53,813 nt of DNA from Marinibacterium sp. (GTDB taxonomy: Bacteria; Pseudomonadota; Alphaproteobacteria; Rhodobacterales; Rhodobacteraceae): contig JAOXSC010000060.1 in NCBI GenBank assembly GCA_025800215.1, positions 1 to 53,813 on the forward strand. The letters are read 5' to 3'. Below the pieces are notes generated by a model. It did not search any database, had not been told where the DNA came from, and saw only the letters and a list, made by a program, of their open reading frames with translations. How positions within the stretch are numbered: the first letter of the stretch is position 1; each line of letters starts with the position of its first letter. A program made the position numbers and the translations under genes. This document shows, in pieces, positions 8,432 through 16,908 of the stretch.

Positions 8432-9550
8432 ATGGCCGCGCCGCGCGTCCTTTTTGATCACGGGCCCCTGCCGGGGGGCACGCAGTTTGCCAACCCTGCA
8501 CGGCTGATCCGTGCCGATCACCCCGAAGACGTGCCCGCCGCACTGGATGCGTTGCAGACGGCCCATGGGGACGGGCTGTGGCTGGCGGGCTATGCATCTT
8601 ACGAGCTGGGGTATCTGTTTTCACCCAAGCTGCGCGATCTGCTGCCGGACCGGCGCGATGTGCCGCTGCTGCTGTTTGGTGCTTTCGACGGGCCGAAACC
8701 TGTGTCGCCGCCCGATGACGCGGGCCCCGCGACGCTGAGCCGCCCCGAACCGGTCTGGGATGCGGCGACCTATGCCGCCGCTTTCGATCCGCTCAAGGCG
8801 CATATCGCGGCGGGCGACGTGTATCAGGCCAATCTTACCTTTGCGATGACCGCGCGCTACACCGGCGGCATTGACGCGCTTTATGCTGCGCTGCAGGCCA
8901 AGCAGCCCGTGCCGCACGGGGTGCTGGTCGATCTGGGTGGCCCCGCGATCCTGTCCCGCTCGCCCGAGCTGTTCTTTTCGTGCAGCCCGGCGGGCCGTCT
9001 GGTGACCCGCCCGATGAAGGGCACCGCCCCGCGTTCCGACGACCCCGCGCGCGACGCGCAGACCCGTGACTGGCTGCAGGGCAGCGAAAAGAACCGAGCC
9101 GAAAACCTGATGATCGTGGATCTGCTGCGCAATGATCTGAGCCGCGTGTCGCAGATCGGCAGCGTGAAGGTGCCGCAGCTTTTTGAGATCGAAGACTATG
9201 CGACCGTGTTCCAGATGACGTCGACCATCCAGTCGCAGCTGGTGTCGGGGACCACGCTGGGCGATCTGTTTGCGGCGCTGTTCCCCTGCGGTTCGGTGAC
9301 CGGTGCGCCCAAAATCAGTGCCATGACCATCCTGCGGCGGCTCGAAGCGGCGGCGCGCGATGTCTATTGCGGGTCGATCGGCTGGATCGCGCCCGATGGC
9401 GCCATGGCGTTCAACGTGGCGATCCGCACGCTGACCTGTTTCGACGACGGCCGGGCGCGGCTGAATGTGGGTGGCGGGATCGTGCATGACAGCGTCTGCG
9501 CCGACGAATATGCCGAAGCGCTGCTGAAATCGCGGTTTGCACATCTTTAG
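8432..9550 (+). CDS. pabB: Aminodeoxychorismate synthase component I
   Basis: The 372-residue protein is a compact chorismate-utilising enzyme. It has GDVYQANLTFAM, the PMKGTAPR loop, ENLMIVDLLRNDLSRV and the GSVTGAPK signature near the C-terminus. With glutamine amidotransferase PabA it converts chorismate to 4-amino-4-deoxychorismate for folate. The KGT motif and short N-terminal region fit PabB better than TrpE. The usual PabC-like aminotransferase gene is not next to it. It lies between the Dabb gene and rpiB, all on the plus strand. Confidence 0.9.
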   Translation: MAAPRVLFDHGPLPGGTQFANPARLIRADHPEDVPAALDALQTAHGDGLWLAGYASYELGYLFSPKLRDLLPDRRDVPLLLFGAFDGPKPVSPPDDAGPATLSRPEPVWDAATYAAAFDPLKAHIAAGDVYQANLTFAMTARYTGGIDALYAALQAKQPVPHGVLVDLGGPAILSRSPELFFSCSPAGRLVTRPMKGTAPRSDDPARDAQTRDWLQGSEKNRAENLMIVDLLRNDLSRVSQIGSVKVPQLFEIEDYATVFQMTSTIQSQLVSGTTLGDLFAALFPCGSVTGAPKISAMTILRRLEAAARDVYCGSIGWIAPDGAMAFNVAIRTLTCFDDGRARLNVGGGIVHDSVCADEYAEALLKSRFAHL

Positions 9551-9589
9551 GCGTGGTGTATCGCTCTGGCCAGACAAAGGAGCTGCCCG

Positions 9590-10039
9590 ATGACCCAACC
9601 CACCCGCATTGTCCTGTCCAGCGACCACGCTGCCATCCCGCTGCGCCAGGCGGTGGCGCGCCATGTGGAGAGCCTTGGATACGAGGTCGTCGATATCGGC
9701 CCTGTCACCCCTGAAAGCACGCATTACCCCGCCCATGGCGAGGCGGCGGCACAGCGCGTGGCGTCGGGGGATTGTGCGCTTGGGATCATCCTGTGTGGCA
9801 CCGGTCAGGGCATCATGATGGCCGCCAACAAGGTCAAGGGCATCCGCTGTGGCGTGTGCTCGGACACGTTTTCGGCCCGCATGATCCGTGCCCATAACGA
9901 CGCCAACATCCTGTCGCTGGGCGCGCGGGTGGTGGGCGAAGGTCTGGCGCTGGAGATTGTCGAGGCGTTCCTTGGCACCGAATTCGAAGGTGGTCGCCAC
10001 GGCACGCGGGTCGACATGATCAAGGCGATCGAGGCGTAA
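9590..10039 (+). CDS. rpiB: Ribose-5-phosphate isomerase B
   Basis: The 149-residue protein has the SSDHAA motif (Asp12, His13), the active-site CGTGQGI loop with Cys69, and the NDANILSLGARVVG block of RpiB/LacAB isomerases. It interconverts ribose-5-phosphate and ribulose-5-phosphate. A Shine-Dalgarno-like AAAGGAG precedes the ATG. The gene ends 63 bases before a hairpin terminator shared with the convergent rpmE. Confidence 0.95.
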   Translation: MTQPTRIVLSSDHAAIPLRQAVARHVESLGYEVVDIGPVTPESTHYPAHGEAAAQRVASGDCALGIILCGTGQGIMMAANKVKGIRCGVCSDTFSARMIRAHNDANILSLGARVVGEGLALEIVEAFLGTEFEGGRHGTRVDMIKAIEA

Positions 10040-10100
10040 CCGCCCGCGCCGGGGCCCCCGCCGCCGATCCGAAACGATCTGTTGCAGGGGCCCGATACGA

Positions 10101-10130
10101 AAAAAACCCCGCCGGATGGCGGGGTTTTCT
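10101..10130. terminator. Bidirectional rho-independent terminator between rpiB and rpmE
   Basis: The arms AAAACCCCGCC and GGCGGGGTTTT form a perfect 11-bp stem around a GGAT loop. There is a T-run on the plus strand and an A-run of six on the other side (a T-run for minus-strand transcripts). It lies between convergent genes and can end both transcripts. Confidence 0.92.
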
Positions 10131-10165
10131 GGCAGAGCGATCTGCCCAAAACGCAAAGCGTGGGA

Positions 10166-10387
10166 TCAGAAGCCCAGGCCTTCGTATTTCTTCTTGAACT
10201 TCGACACGCGGCCGCCGGCATCCAGCAGGCGCGACGAACCACCGGTCCAGGCCGGGTGCACGGTCGGGTCGATGTCCAGCGCCAGCTGGTCGCCTTCTTT
10301 GCCCCAGGTGGATTTCATCTGGATGACGGTGCCATCGGTCATTTTGACGTCGATGAGGTGGTAATCGGGATGGGTATCTTTTTTCAT
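10166..10387 (-). CDS. rpmE: 50S ribosomal protein L31
   Basis: The 73-residue basic protein has the L31 pattern: [10 protein letters not shown] at the start, MTDGTVIQ, and the C-terminal [13 protein letters not shown]. The zinc-binding cysteines of the C+ form are absent, so it is a zinc-independent L31. It is the last gene of the translation operon, 11 bases after rplS, and is followed by a strong terminator. Confidence 0.97.
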   Translation of the reverse strand: MKKDTHPDYHLIDVKMTDGTVIQMKSTWGKEGDQLALDIDPTVHPAWTGGSSRLLDAGGRVSKFKKKYEGLGF

Positions 10388-10398
10388 CTGACCGTTCC

Positions 10399-10785
10399 TT
10401 ATGCCTGCGCGCCCGATTTCTTGGGCTTGTAGGTGTTGTCCTCGGCGATCCGGGCCGATTTACCGCGACGGTTGCGCAGGTAGTACAGTTTCGAACGGCG
10501 CACACGGCCGCGACGGACAACAGTGATGCTTTCGATATTGGTCGAATACAGCGGGAACACACGTTCCACGCCTTCACCAAAGCTGATCTTGCGCACGGTG
10601 AACGACCCGGCAATGCCTTCGCCGTTCTTGCGGCTGATGCAGACGCCTTCGTAGTTCTGAACGCGCGAACGCGAGCCTTCGGTCACTTTATAGCCGACAC
10701 GAATGGTGTCACCGGCTTTGAAATCGGGGATCTCTTTCCCCAGGGCGGCAATCTGTTCCGCCTCAAGCTGTGCGATCAGGTCCAT
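10399..10785 (-). CDS. rplS: 50S ribosomal protein L19
   Basis: The 128-residue protein contains the L19 signatures [38 protein letters not shown] and [15 protein letters not shown]19 sits at the 30S-50S interface. The start follows an AGGAGAT ribosome binding site. About 260 bases separate it from the upstream methyltransferase gene, so it may also have its own promoter or leader. Confidence 0.98.
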   Translation of the reverse strand: MDLIAQLEAEQIAALGKEIPDFKAGDTIRVGYKVTEGSRSRVQNYEGVCISRKNGEGIAGSFTVRKISFGEGVERVFPLYSTNIESITVVRRGRVRRSKLYYLRNRRGKSARIAEDNTYKPKKSGAQA

Positions 10786-11048
10786 CGCAACATCTCCTAT
10801 CTGCTCGTGGTTGATCCACGAAGGTGTGGCGCGGCCTCAGAGCTCTTGGTCTTCACCGGGTCCGCCGCAGCGCCCGCCAGAGATCAGGTCGTCATTTTCT
10901 TCCGGGTCGTGATCGGTCCCCATACCGGATGCAGAAGAATGCAAAGGGCGGCAACGCGAAAACGGTCCGGGGCTGCAGGGCAGACTCGGACCGTGGCCGT
11001 ATACGGCCATGGGCGGATCGGATCAAGCCCTGTTTGCGCGGCGCAGCG
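10786..11048 (-). promoter_or_regulatory. Long leader upstream of rplS with palindromes
   Basis: This 263-base gap lies upstream of rplS on its strand and holds no convincing gene. It contains the perfect 16-base palindrome TGGCCGTATACGGCCA at 10994-11009. There is also a pair of CGGTCCG/CGGACCG arms near 10963-10993 that could form a longer stem. Either an rplS promoter/operator or a structured mRNA leader is possible. Neither can be shown from one sequence. Confidence 0.4.
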
Positions 11049-12155
11049 CTAGAGCGCGCCGGTCTGCCACAGCCGCACCTTGAGCCCGCCATGGGCCACA
11101 TGCGGGCCGGTGTCGCGCCAGGGCAGGCCGGTGGCGCGCGCCAGCCCCGCTTCGGTGGTGATCAGGCCCACGCGCCAGCCTGCAAAGCGCTCTTGCAGCG
11201 CGCGGCCCAGGGCGTTGTGCACCGCATAGAGCAGTTTCTTGTTGCCGATCCGCGCGCCATAGGGCGGGTTCACGATGACCAGCCCCGGCGGCCCGTCGGG
11301 GCGTTGCAGATCGCTGACGGCCAGCGGATCAAAGCGGGTGATCGCAGAGACGCCCGCGCGGTCGGCATTCTGCTGGCTCATGGCGATGGCGCCCTTGTCG
11401 CGGTCGGACCCGAAAAAGGTCAGATCGGGGGTGGCAGCCGGCGCCGGTGCCCTTTGCGCCTGCCAGGCGGCGGCGTCAAAGCTGGCGAAGTCTTCAAAGG
11501 CAAAGCGCCGCGACCGGCCCGGCGCCAGCCCTGCGGCCCATTCTGCGGCCTCGATCACGAAGGTGCCCGATCCGCACATCGGGTCCAGCACCGGTTCGCG
11601 CCCGTCATAGCCACAGGCGCGCAGAAACAGCGCGGCCAGGGTTTCGCGCATGGGGGCCTTGTTCACCGCCACCTTGTGCCCGCGCTTGTGCAGCGCGTCG
11701 CCCGAGCTATCGAGCGAAAAGGTGCAGAAATCATCCTCGATCCGGGTCTTGAGGGTGATCGGCGCGTCATCGGCAACGGTGATCCCGGCGCTTTCGGTCA
11801 GCGCGGTTTCGATGCGCTGGCGCGCGGCGCGGTCGTGATAGACGCGGGATTTGCGGCAGGTAACCTCGACCTTGACGGGGATGTCGGGGCGCAGCGTGGT
11901 GGCCCAGGGGAATTTGCGCGCCCGCTTGTCCAACTGCGCCAGATGCATCACGCGGAACCCGCCGATGCGCACCAGCACCCGGCTGGCGCCGCGCAGCCAC
12001 AGATTGGCGCGCCAGACGTCATCCCAGCCGCCGGTCACGCTCACGCCGCCGGGGGTCTGTTTGACGCCGTCTAACCCCAGTTCACGCGCTTCGGCGGCCA
12101 GCATCGGTTCCAGCCCCGGCACCGCGACCAGAAAGATGTCAAGCGGATCGGTCAT
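11049..12155 (-). CDS. THUMP-domain class I SAM-dependent RNA methyltransferase (RlmL N-terminal/YcbY-like)
   Basis: The 368-residue protein has an N-terminal ferredoxin-like/THUMP region (about residues 1-160) with LRGASRVLVRIG. A Rossmann methyltransferase domain follows with LDPMCGSGTFVIEAA (SAM binding) and the catalytic NPPYG motif of base-N methyltransferases. This arrangement matches enzymes that methylate guanine N2 in 23S rRNA or tRNA. The target is not certain. Its ATG overlaps the trmD stop by 4 bp (ATGA), so the two are translationally coupled and both modify RNA bases. Confidence 0.88.
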   Translation of the reverse strand: MTDPLDIFLVAVPGLEPMLAAEARELGLDGVKQTPGGVSVTGGWDDVWRANLWLRGASRVLVRIGGFRVMHLAQLDKRARKFPWATTLRPDIPVKVEVTCRKSRVYHDRAARQRIETALTESAGITVADDAPITLKTRIEDDFCTFSLDSSGDALHKRGHKVAVNKAPMRETLAALFLRACGYDGREPVLDPMCGSGTFVIEAAEWAAGLAPGRSRRFAFEDFASFDAAAWQAQRAPAPAATPDLTFFGSDRDKGAIAMSQQNADRAGVSAITRFDPLAVSDLQRPDGPPGLVIVNPPYGARIGNKKLLYAVHNALGRALQERFAGWRVGLITTEAGLARATGLPWRDTGPHVAHGGLKVRLWQTGAL

Positions 12156-12982
12156 TCGGTGTCGTCTTGGGCCGCGGTATAGGCCGCCCACAGATCGGGG
12201 CGGCGGGCGCGCGTGATCTCTTCTGAGCGGGCGCGCCGCCAGGCGTCGATGCGGCCGTGATGGCCGGACATGAGCACATCGGGAATGGTGCGGCCCTGCC
12301 AGTCGGCGGGGCGGGTATATTGCGGATGCTCCAGCAGGCCCGAGGAAAAGCTTTCCTCTTCGGTCGAGCTGGCATTGCCCAGCACGCCGGGCAGCAGGCG
12401 CACGGTGGCGTCGATCAGGGCCTGTGCCGCGATTTCGCCGCCCGTCATGACGAAATCGCCAAGCGAGACCTCCTGGACATTGTAATGTTCCAGCACCCGC
12501 TCATCGACCCCTTCAAAGCGACCGCAAAGCAGCGTGACCCCGTCGGCGCGCGCCAGGTTGCGCATCAGCGCCTGATCCATCGGCCTGCCGCGCGGCGACA
12601 GGTAGATCAGCGGCCAGCGCGGGCCGGTGCCCGCCATGGCCGTGTCGATCGCCGGGCCCAGCACATCGGCGCGCAGCACCATGCCGGCCCCGCCGCCCGC
12701 CGGCGTGTCATCGACATTGCGATGCTTGCCGATGCCAAAGCGGCGCAGGTCCAGCGCTTCGAGCTGCCACAGCCCGTCCTTGAGCGCCTTGCCGGTCAGG
12801 CTTTCGCCCAGCACGCCGGGAAAGGCCTGCGGAAAGAGCGTCAGAACCCGCGCCTTCCACACGCCCGCAAGATCGGGGGTGGGTGTCATCAGTTCGCGCG
12901 GGGTCAGGGTGGGGCGGATGGTCTTGCGCCCAAGCGCGCGGCCGGGCGACGGGTCGGGTGTGTCGTCTTTCGTGTCGGTCAT
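12152..12982 (-). CDS. trmD: tRNA (guanine-N1)-methyltransferase
   Basis: The 276-residue protein has the TrmD trefoil-knot motifs: DDTPAGGGAGMVLRADV, LCGRFEGVDERVLE, SLGDFVMTGGE and LPGVLGN, followed by HPQYTRP. It methylates G37 of tRNAs reading CNN-type codons and prevents frameshifting. The N-terminus is about 40 residues longer than in typical TrmD; an internal Met at residue 32 (12889) is an alternative start. It sits between rimM and the RNA methyltransferase gene in the usual rpsP-rimM-trmD-rplS order. Confidence 0.97.
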   Translation of the reverse strand: MTDTKDDTPDPSPGRALGRKTIRPTLTPRELMTPTPDLAGVWKARVLTLFPQAFPGVLGESLTGKALKDGLWQLEALDLRRFGIGKHRNVDDTPAGGGAGMVLRADVLGPAIDTAMAGTGPRWPLIYLSPRGRPMDQALMRNLARADGVTLLCGRFEGVDERVLEHYNVQEVSLGDFVMTGGEIAAQALIDATVRLLPGVLGNASSTEEESFSSGLLEHPQYTRPADWQGRTIPDVLMSGHHGRIDAWRRARSEEITRARRPDLWAAYTAAQDDTE

Positions 12983-12991
12983 GGCGGGGCC

Positions 12992-13528
12992 TCAGAACAG
13001 CCCGTCGGGCGGGTCGGCGATGATCCGCCCCGACGCCAGATCGACGGTGGGCACGGCGGCGCGGGTAAAGGGCAGCAGCACCGTGGCACGCAGCCCCGGC
13101 CCGTGGATTTCCAGCAGATCGGTGGCGCCGTGGTTCTGCACCGATTTGACCTGCCCCAGACGCGTGCCTCCGGTGTCGAACACATCCAGCCCGATCAGGT
13201 CGGCATGATAGAATTCGTCATCGGGCAGGGTGGGCAGCTGATCGCGCCGCGCATAAAGCTGTACGCCCTTGAGCGCGTCTGCCTCTTCCTTGGTCTCGAC
13301 ACCGCCGACATGGGCGGCAAAGCCGTTCTTGATCGGGCGGGTCAGCACCAGCGGATAGCTTTGGGCGCCATCGGCGGATGTGAGGGGGCTGTAGCTTTCG
13401 ATGTCGTCGGGGATGGCGCAGAAGCTTTTCAGACGCACTTCGCCGCGCACGCCAAAGGATCCGGCGATGGCGCCGACGCAGACATATTCGGGATCGGAGG
13501 GATCAGGGGGATCAGATGGGTCGCTCAT
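12992..13528 (-). CDS. rimM: Ribosome maturation factor
   Basis: The 178-residue protein has the RimM N-terminal barrel signature [20 protein letters not shown] and the PRC-barrel [13 protein letters not shown] followed by VLLPF. RimM helps to mature the 3' domain of 16S rRNA and binds S19. The N-terminus carries a short Ser/Asp/Pro-rich extension. It is 10 bases from trmD and 20 bases from bluB. Confidence 0.97.
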   Translation of the reverse strand: MSDPSDPPDPSDPEYVCVGAIAGSFGVRGEVRLKSFCAIPDDIESYSPLTSADGAQSYPLVLTRPIKNGFAAHVGGVETKEEADALKGVQLYARRDQLPTLPDDEFYHADLIGLDVFDTGGTRLGQVKSVQNHGATDLLEIHGPGLRATVLLPFTRAAVPTVDLASGRIIADPPDGLF

Positions 13529-13547
13529 GGCGGTGGGCCTTCCAGGC

Positions 13548-14186
13548 TTATCGCGGTTCGATGTGAAGCGCGGGCGCGCGCGTTTCCCATCCCAGGGTTT
13601 CCAGTTCGGGCGTGTCGCCGGTGTCCTGAGGCCAGCCGATACAGAAATATCCGATCAGATGCCAGTTGTCCGGCGCGTCGAGGTCGCGCGCCAGCTGCAC
13701 CGGATCAAGGATCGACACCCAGCCCAGCCCAAGCCCCTGGGCCCGCAGCGCCAGCCAGAACAGGGTGATGGCGCTGACCACCGAATAGCGGCGCATTTCG
13801 GGCATGCTGGCGGCGCCCAGCCCGTGGCCCTTGGTGGTGCCGTCGTCGCAGAACACGGCCAGCTGGACCGGGGCCTCTTGCATGCCCGAAAGCTTGAGTG
13901 TGGCGTAGCGTGCGGCGCGCGCACCCGTATAGCCCTGCAGGGCCCGGTCATTGGCGGCGCGGAAATTGTCGAGCGCGGCGCGGCGCGCGTCGGGGCTGTC
14001 GATGCGCAGGATGCGCCAGGGTTCGGACAGCCCGACCGAAGGGGCGCGCGAAAAGGCGCTGAGCGCCTGATCCAGCGTCGCCTCATCCACCGGGTCGGTG
14101 CGAAAGCGGCGCACGTCGCGGCGCAGGCGCAGCAGCCGGTCAAGCTCGTGCTGGAAGCTGTCGGAAAATGGGGCGGGTTCAGCCAT
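13548..14186 (-). CDS. bluB: 5,6-dimethylbenzimidazole synthase
   Basis: The 212-residue nitroreductase-like protein has [33 protein letters not shown] and [11 protein letters not shown]. These are motifs of BluB, which breaks FMNH2 with oxygen to make dimethylbenzimidazole, the lower ligand of B12. The start at 14186 is preferred over an upstream Met at 14270. It gives the normal length, and its ATGGCTGA overlaps the stop of a small upstream gene. It is placed inside the translation operon; the window also carries cobD and cbiB for cobalamin assembly at 29.8-31.7 kb. Confidence 0.93.
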   Translation of the reverse strand: MAEPAPFSDSFQHELDRLLRLRRDVRRFRTDPVDEATLDQALSAFSRAPSVGLSEPWRILRIDSPDARRAALDNFRAANDRALQGYTGARAARYATLKLSGMQEAPVQLAVFCDDGTTKGHGLGAASMPEMRRYSVVSAITLFWLALRAQGLGLGWVSILDPVQLARDLDAPDNWHLIGYFCIGWPQDTGDTPELETLGWETRAPALHIEPR

Positions 14187-14331
14187 CGGCAGGTGCCTGT
14201 AACTGGCAGAGCCCGTCTGACCAGGTTCCAGCGGTTTCGGCGCAGGCCGTCTGGTGACGGCTGCGTTCATGGATCACGCCCACCACGAAGGCGATGGCGA
14301 TCAGAAGGGCAAGGCGCAGGAGCCGGAACAT
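14179..14331 (-). CDS. Small single-span membrane protein, 50 residues
   Basis: A short open frame encodes MFRLLRLALLIAIAFVVGVI, then a polar region with Cys31 and Cys43 around the segment AGTWSDGLCQ. The N-terminal hydrophobic stretch should span or anchor in the inner membrane, with the two Cys facing the periplasm where they could form a disulfide. Its stop overlaps the bluB start by 8 bp (ATGGCTGA), which strongly suggests real coupled translation. The function is unknown. It is too short for common ORF cut-offs and would often be missed. Confidence 0.7.
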   Translation of the reverse strand: MFRLLRLALLIAIAFVVGVIHERSRHQTACAETAGTWSDGLCQLQAPADG

Positions 14332-14424
14332 GGCAGATTGGGTGGCGGGGGATCGGGATGGAGGACGACGCTCGCCTGCGGCATCGCCCCGCCCACCATC
14401 CCGTATCCTGTCCCGCCGGGCCGA

Positions 14425-14799
14425 CTATTCGGCTGCGGCCTCTTCGGCTGCTTCGGCGGCTTCAGCGGCCTTGGCGGCTTTTTCTTCAGCGCGGTCCTTG
14501 GCTTTCTGGCCCGGCTCGGCCTTCTTGGGGTTGTTGCGCTCTTTCTTGTCGATCACGCCTGCGGCTTCGAGCATACGGCTGATCCGGTCGGTGGGCTGGG
14601 CGCCCTGGTCGAGCCAATGCTTGACGCGGTCGAGGTCCATTTTCACGCGCTCTTCGCTGTCTTTGGGCAGCATCGGGTTGTAGGTGCCCAGCTTTTCGAT
14701 GAAGCGGCCATCGCGCGGCATGCGGCTGTCAGCCGCCACGATGCGGTAGAAGGGGCGTTTTTTGGTGCCGCCACGGGCGAGACGGATTTTCATGGCCAT
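14425..14799 (-). CDS. rpsP: 30S ribosomal protein S16
   Basis: The first ~80 residues are classical S16 ([47 protein letters not shown]). They are followed by a Lys/Ala/Glu-rich C-terminal tail to residue 124, common in alphaproteobacteria. S16 binds 16S rRNA early in 30S assembly. The gene lies between the chorismate mutase gene and the small membrane protein gene in the ffh-to-rpmE operon. Confidence 0.98.
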   Translation of the reverse strand: MAMKIRLARGGTKKRPFYRIVAADSRMPRDGRFIEKLGTYNPMLPKDSEERVKMDLDRVKHWLDQGAQPTDRISRMLEAAGVIDKKERNNPKKAEPGQKAKDRAEEKAAKAAEAAEAAEEAAAE

Positions 14800-14842
14800 T
14801 GGTGTGTTCTCCTTATCAATGGTGGGCCGGGGATGTGCCGGC

Positions 14843-15139
14843 TTATGCCTGGTGTTTCTTGTGGTGCTGAATGACTTCAGCGATGATGAAGTTCAGGAAC
14901 TTCTTGGCGAATTCCGGGTCGAGATCGGCCTGGGTCGCCAGGTCTTCGAGCCGTGCGATCTGCGTTTCTTCGCGCGCGGGATCGGACGGGGGAAGGTCGT
15001 GCTGGGCCTTGAGCAGGCCCACCGCCTGGGTGTGTTTGAACCGTTCGCCCAGCGTGTAGACGAGGATTGCGTCCAGCCGGTCGATCGAGGCGCGGTGCCC
15101 CTTGAGCAGCTCGGCGGCGCGGGCGGTGTCGTCAGTCAA
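14843..15139 (-). CDS. Chorismate mutase, AroQ type (monofunctional)
   Basis: The 98-residue helical protein reads [20 protein letters not shown], then [19 protein letters not shown] and a final long helix. This is the all-alpha AroQ chorismate mutase pattern, which converts chorismate to prephenate for Phe/Tyr. No ATG fits. The best start is TTG at 15139, which overlaps the stop of the upstream acetyltransferase gene by 8 bp (TTGACTGA). An in-frame ATG further upstream lies inside the neighbour and gives residues unlike the family. It is located in the ffh-rpsP interval. Confidence 0.88.
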   Translation of the reverse strand: MTDDTARAAELLKGHRASIDRLDAILVYTLGERFKHTQAVGLLKAQHDLPPSDPAREETQIARLEDLATQADLDPEFAKKFLNFIIAEVIQHHKKHQA

Positions 15140-15734
15140 TGGCCCATCCTTTCGGTTTGAACATCGGGTCGGCATAGTGCGAGATTTCCATCTCGATCCC
15201 ATGTGACAGCTGGCTGTCGTGCAGCTGTGCGGGTGTCGGGTGGCGATAGACCGCGTCATGGCCGTCAATGGTGGCGGCCGTCTTGTCCTTGACCGCGCCC
15301 AGCCGTTCGGCCAGCCGGATACTGTCGAGGTTCTTGGGGTCGATATAGCTGACGGCCCCGGTCCAGCCGCCGGTGTCATAAAGATAGCGCCGCGCCGCGT
15401 GGGTGGCTTCCAGCGCGATGCCGCGCCCGGCGGCGTCGGGCCAGATCACCCAGGCGATTTCGGCTTCGGGCCATTTGGCCGGTTTCCAGCCGCCCGCCAT
15501 GCCATAGGTTTCATCCGTCAGCCTGTCATGGATCATCCACATCCCGTAGCCGCGGATCTGCCAGTGGCCGATTTCGGCGGCATAGAGCATCCACGCCTCA
15601 TAGGCGTTCAGCGGCCCGCCCATAAAGCGGGCGCGGTAGCTGGTGAAGGTGGCCTTGAAATCGGGATAGTCCTGCGGTTCGGGGCCGCGCAGCACCAGGC
15701 GCCGGGTTTCGAGCGTGGGGATGGTGACCGTCAT
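15132..15734 (-). CDS. GNAT family N-acetyltransferase (first of three, downstream-most)
   Basis: The 200-residue protein has ETRRLVLRGPEPQD at the N-terminus, and the acetyl-CoA loop IALEATHAARRY followed by YIDPKNLDSIRLAERLGA. This layout is that of RimJ/RimL-like GNATs (Acetyltransf_3), which acetylate protein N-termini or small molecules. It shares layout and motifs with the two adjacent upstream genes, so all three probably arose by tandem duplication. It overlaps the middle gene by 4 bp (ATGA). The substrate is unknown. Confidence 0.9.
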   Translation of the reverse strand: MTVTIPTLETRRLVLRGPEPQDYPDFKATFTSYRARFMGGPLNAYEAWMLYAAEIGHWQIRGYGMWMIHDRLTDETYGMAGGWKPAKWPEAEIAWVIWPDAAGRGIALEATHAARRYLYDTGGWTGAVSYIDPKNLDSIRLAERLGAVKDKTAATIDGHDAVYRHPTPAQLHDSQLSHGIEMEISHYADPMFKPKGWAID

Positions 15735-16267
15735 GCATAGGCCTCCATGCCGCCCGATTGGTCGTCGGGATGGGGGTGGCGCCAGATTTCGATCGGGCCG
15801 TATTCGGGATCTTCGAAGATGCTTTCGAAGACAGCGCCGAGGCGGCGGGCGACGGCCCTGGACGGTTCGTTCTTCGGGTCGATCTGCGAAATCGCCGTAT
15901 CCCAGCCCAGAACGTCATAGGCATGGGCGCGGGCGGCAAATGCGGCTTCGGTGGCATAGCCCTTGCCGGTTGCGCCGGGCATCAGGGTCCAGCCGATTTC
16001 GCGCTCTTTCCAGCCCAGCGGGAACCACGGCCCGACACGGCCCTGATAGGTGCCGGTCTGCTTGTCTTCGACCGCCCAGAACCCATAGCCCCGGAATTGC
16101 CAGTGCCCGGCCAGCATGGCCATGTTGCGCCATACCTGATGTGCGGGTTTCGGGCCGCCGACAAATCTGGACGCCTCGGTCTGATAAAAATCGACTTCGG
16201 CCAGATAGTCATCTTCGCGCGGGCGGCGCAGGATCAGGCGTTGGGTTTCAAGGATGTCTGTCATCAC
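15731..16267 (-). CDS. GNAT family N-acetyltransferase (second of three)
   Basis: The 178-residue protein begins ILETQRLILRRPREDD and has the GKGYATEAAFAARAHAY acetyl-CoA loop and QIDPKNEPSRAVARRLGA. It is a clear paralogue of both neighbours. Its start overlaps the stop of the upstream copy and its stop overlaps the start of the downstream copy, each by 4 bp. The C-terminus is shorter than that of the downstream copy. The substrate is unknown. Confidence 0.9.
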   Translation of the reverse strand: MMTDILETQRLILRRPREDDYLAEVDFYQTEASRFVGGPKPAHQVWRNMAMLAGHWQFRGYGFWAVEDKQTGTYQGRVGPWFPLGWKEREIGWTLMPGATGKGYATEAAFAARAHAYDVLGWDTAISQIDPKNEPSRAVARRLGAVFESIFEDPEYGPIEIWRHPHPDDQSGGMEAYA

Positions 16268-16776
16268 ACATCCTCGGGTCCGGGATGGCGATAGACCACA
16301 TCTTCGGCATCCGGCCGGGCGGCGCTGTCATCGCGGCTGGCGCCGAGCCGTTCGGCCAGCGCGATAGAACGGGCGTTGCGGCGGTCGATATAGCTGACCA
16401 GCGTGGTCAGCTTGCGGGTGTTGAACCCCCAGTCGCGCGCGGCTTGGGCGGCTTCAAAGGCATAGCCTTTGCCTTCGTAGTCAGGCCAGACGCACCAACC
16501 CAGTTCGGGTTCGGCAAAGTTGGGCGGCTGGTTGATGCCGATCTGGCCGATGAAGTCGCCGGTTTCGGTCAGATCCACACCCCAGGAGCCAAAGCCCAGA
16601 AGCGGCCAGCTGGCAATTTCCGCGCCGATCCAGCGCCACAGCTCGACTTCGGATGTGGGCGGGCCCATGTAGCGCGACCAGTCGCTGCCAAAAAGCGGGG
16701 TCATGACCGCAAAATCCTGCACCCGGTGGGGGCGGAGGGTCAGGCGCTCGGTGGTGAGGATCGGCGCGGTGGTCAT
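16264..16776 (-). CDS. GNAT family N-acetyltransferase (third of three, nearest ffh)
   Basis: The 170-residue protein begins ILTTERLTLRPHRVQD and has GKGYAFEAAQAARDWGF and YIDRRNARSIALAERLGA, the usual GNAT acetyl-CoA and C-terminal motifs. It is the first of the three tandem copies to be transcribed, 132 bases after ffh. A small hairpin (TTCGGTG-AAA-CACCGAA at 16813-16829) lies in that gap. Ribosome-linked N-terminal acetylation (RimJ/RimL-like) is an attractive guess given the operon, but nothing in the sequence proves it. Confidence 0.9.
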   Translation of the reverse strand: MTTAPILTTERLTLRPHRVQDFAVMTPLFGSDWSRYMGPPTSEVELWRWIGAEIASWPLLGFGSWGVDLTETGDFIGQIGINQPPNFAEPELGWCVWPDYEGKGYAFEAAQAARDWGFNTRKLTTLVSYIDRRNARSIALAERLGASRDDSAARPDAEDVVYRHPGPEDV

Positions 16777-16908
16777 TGCACGCCTCCTGATCCGCGCGCG
16801 CAGCGGCGGTCGTTCGGTGAAACACCGAAGCGCACGCCCTGTACCGCCACGACGGGCGGACAGGTCTGCGGTGCTGAGGATCTGGACCAGAACGACGGCA
16901 TCGCGTGT

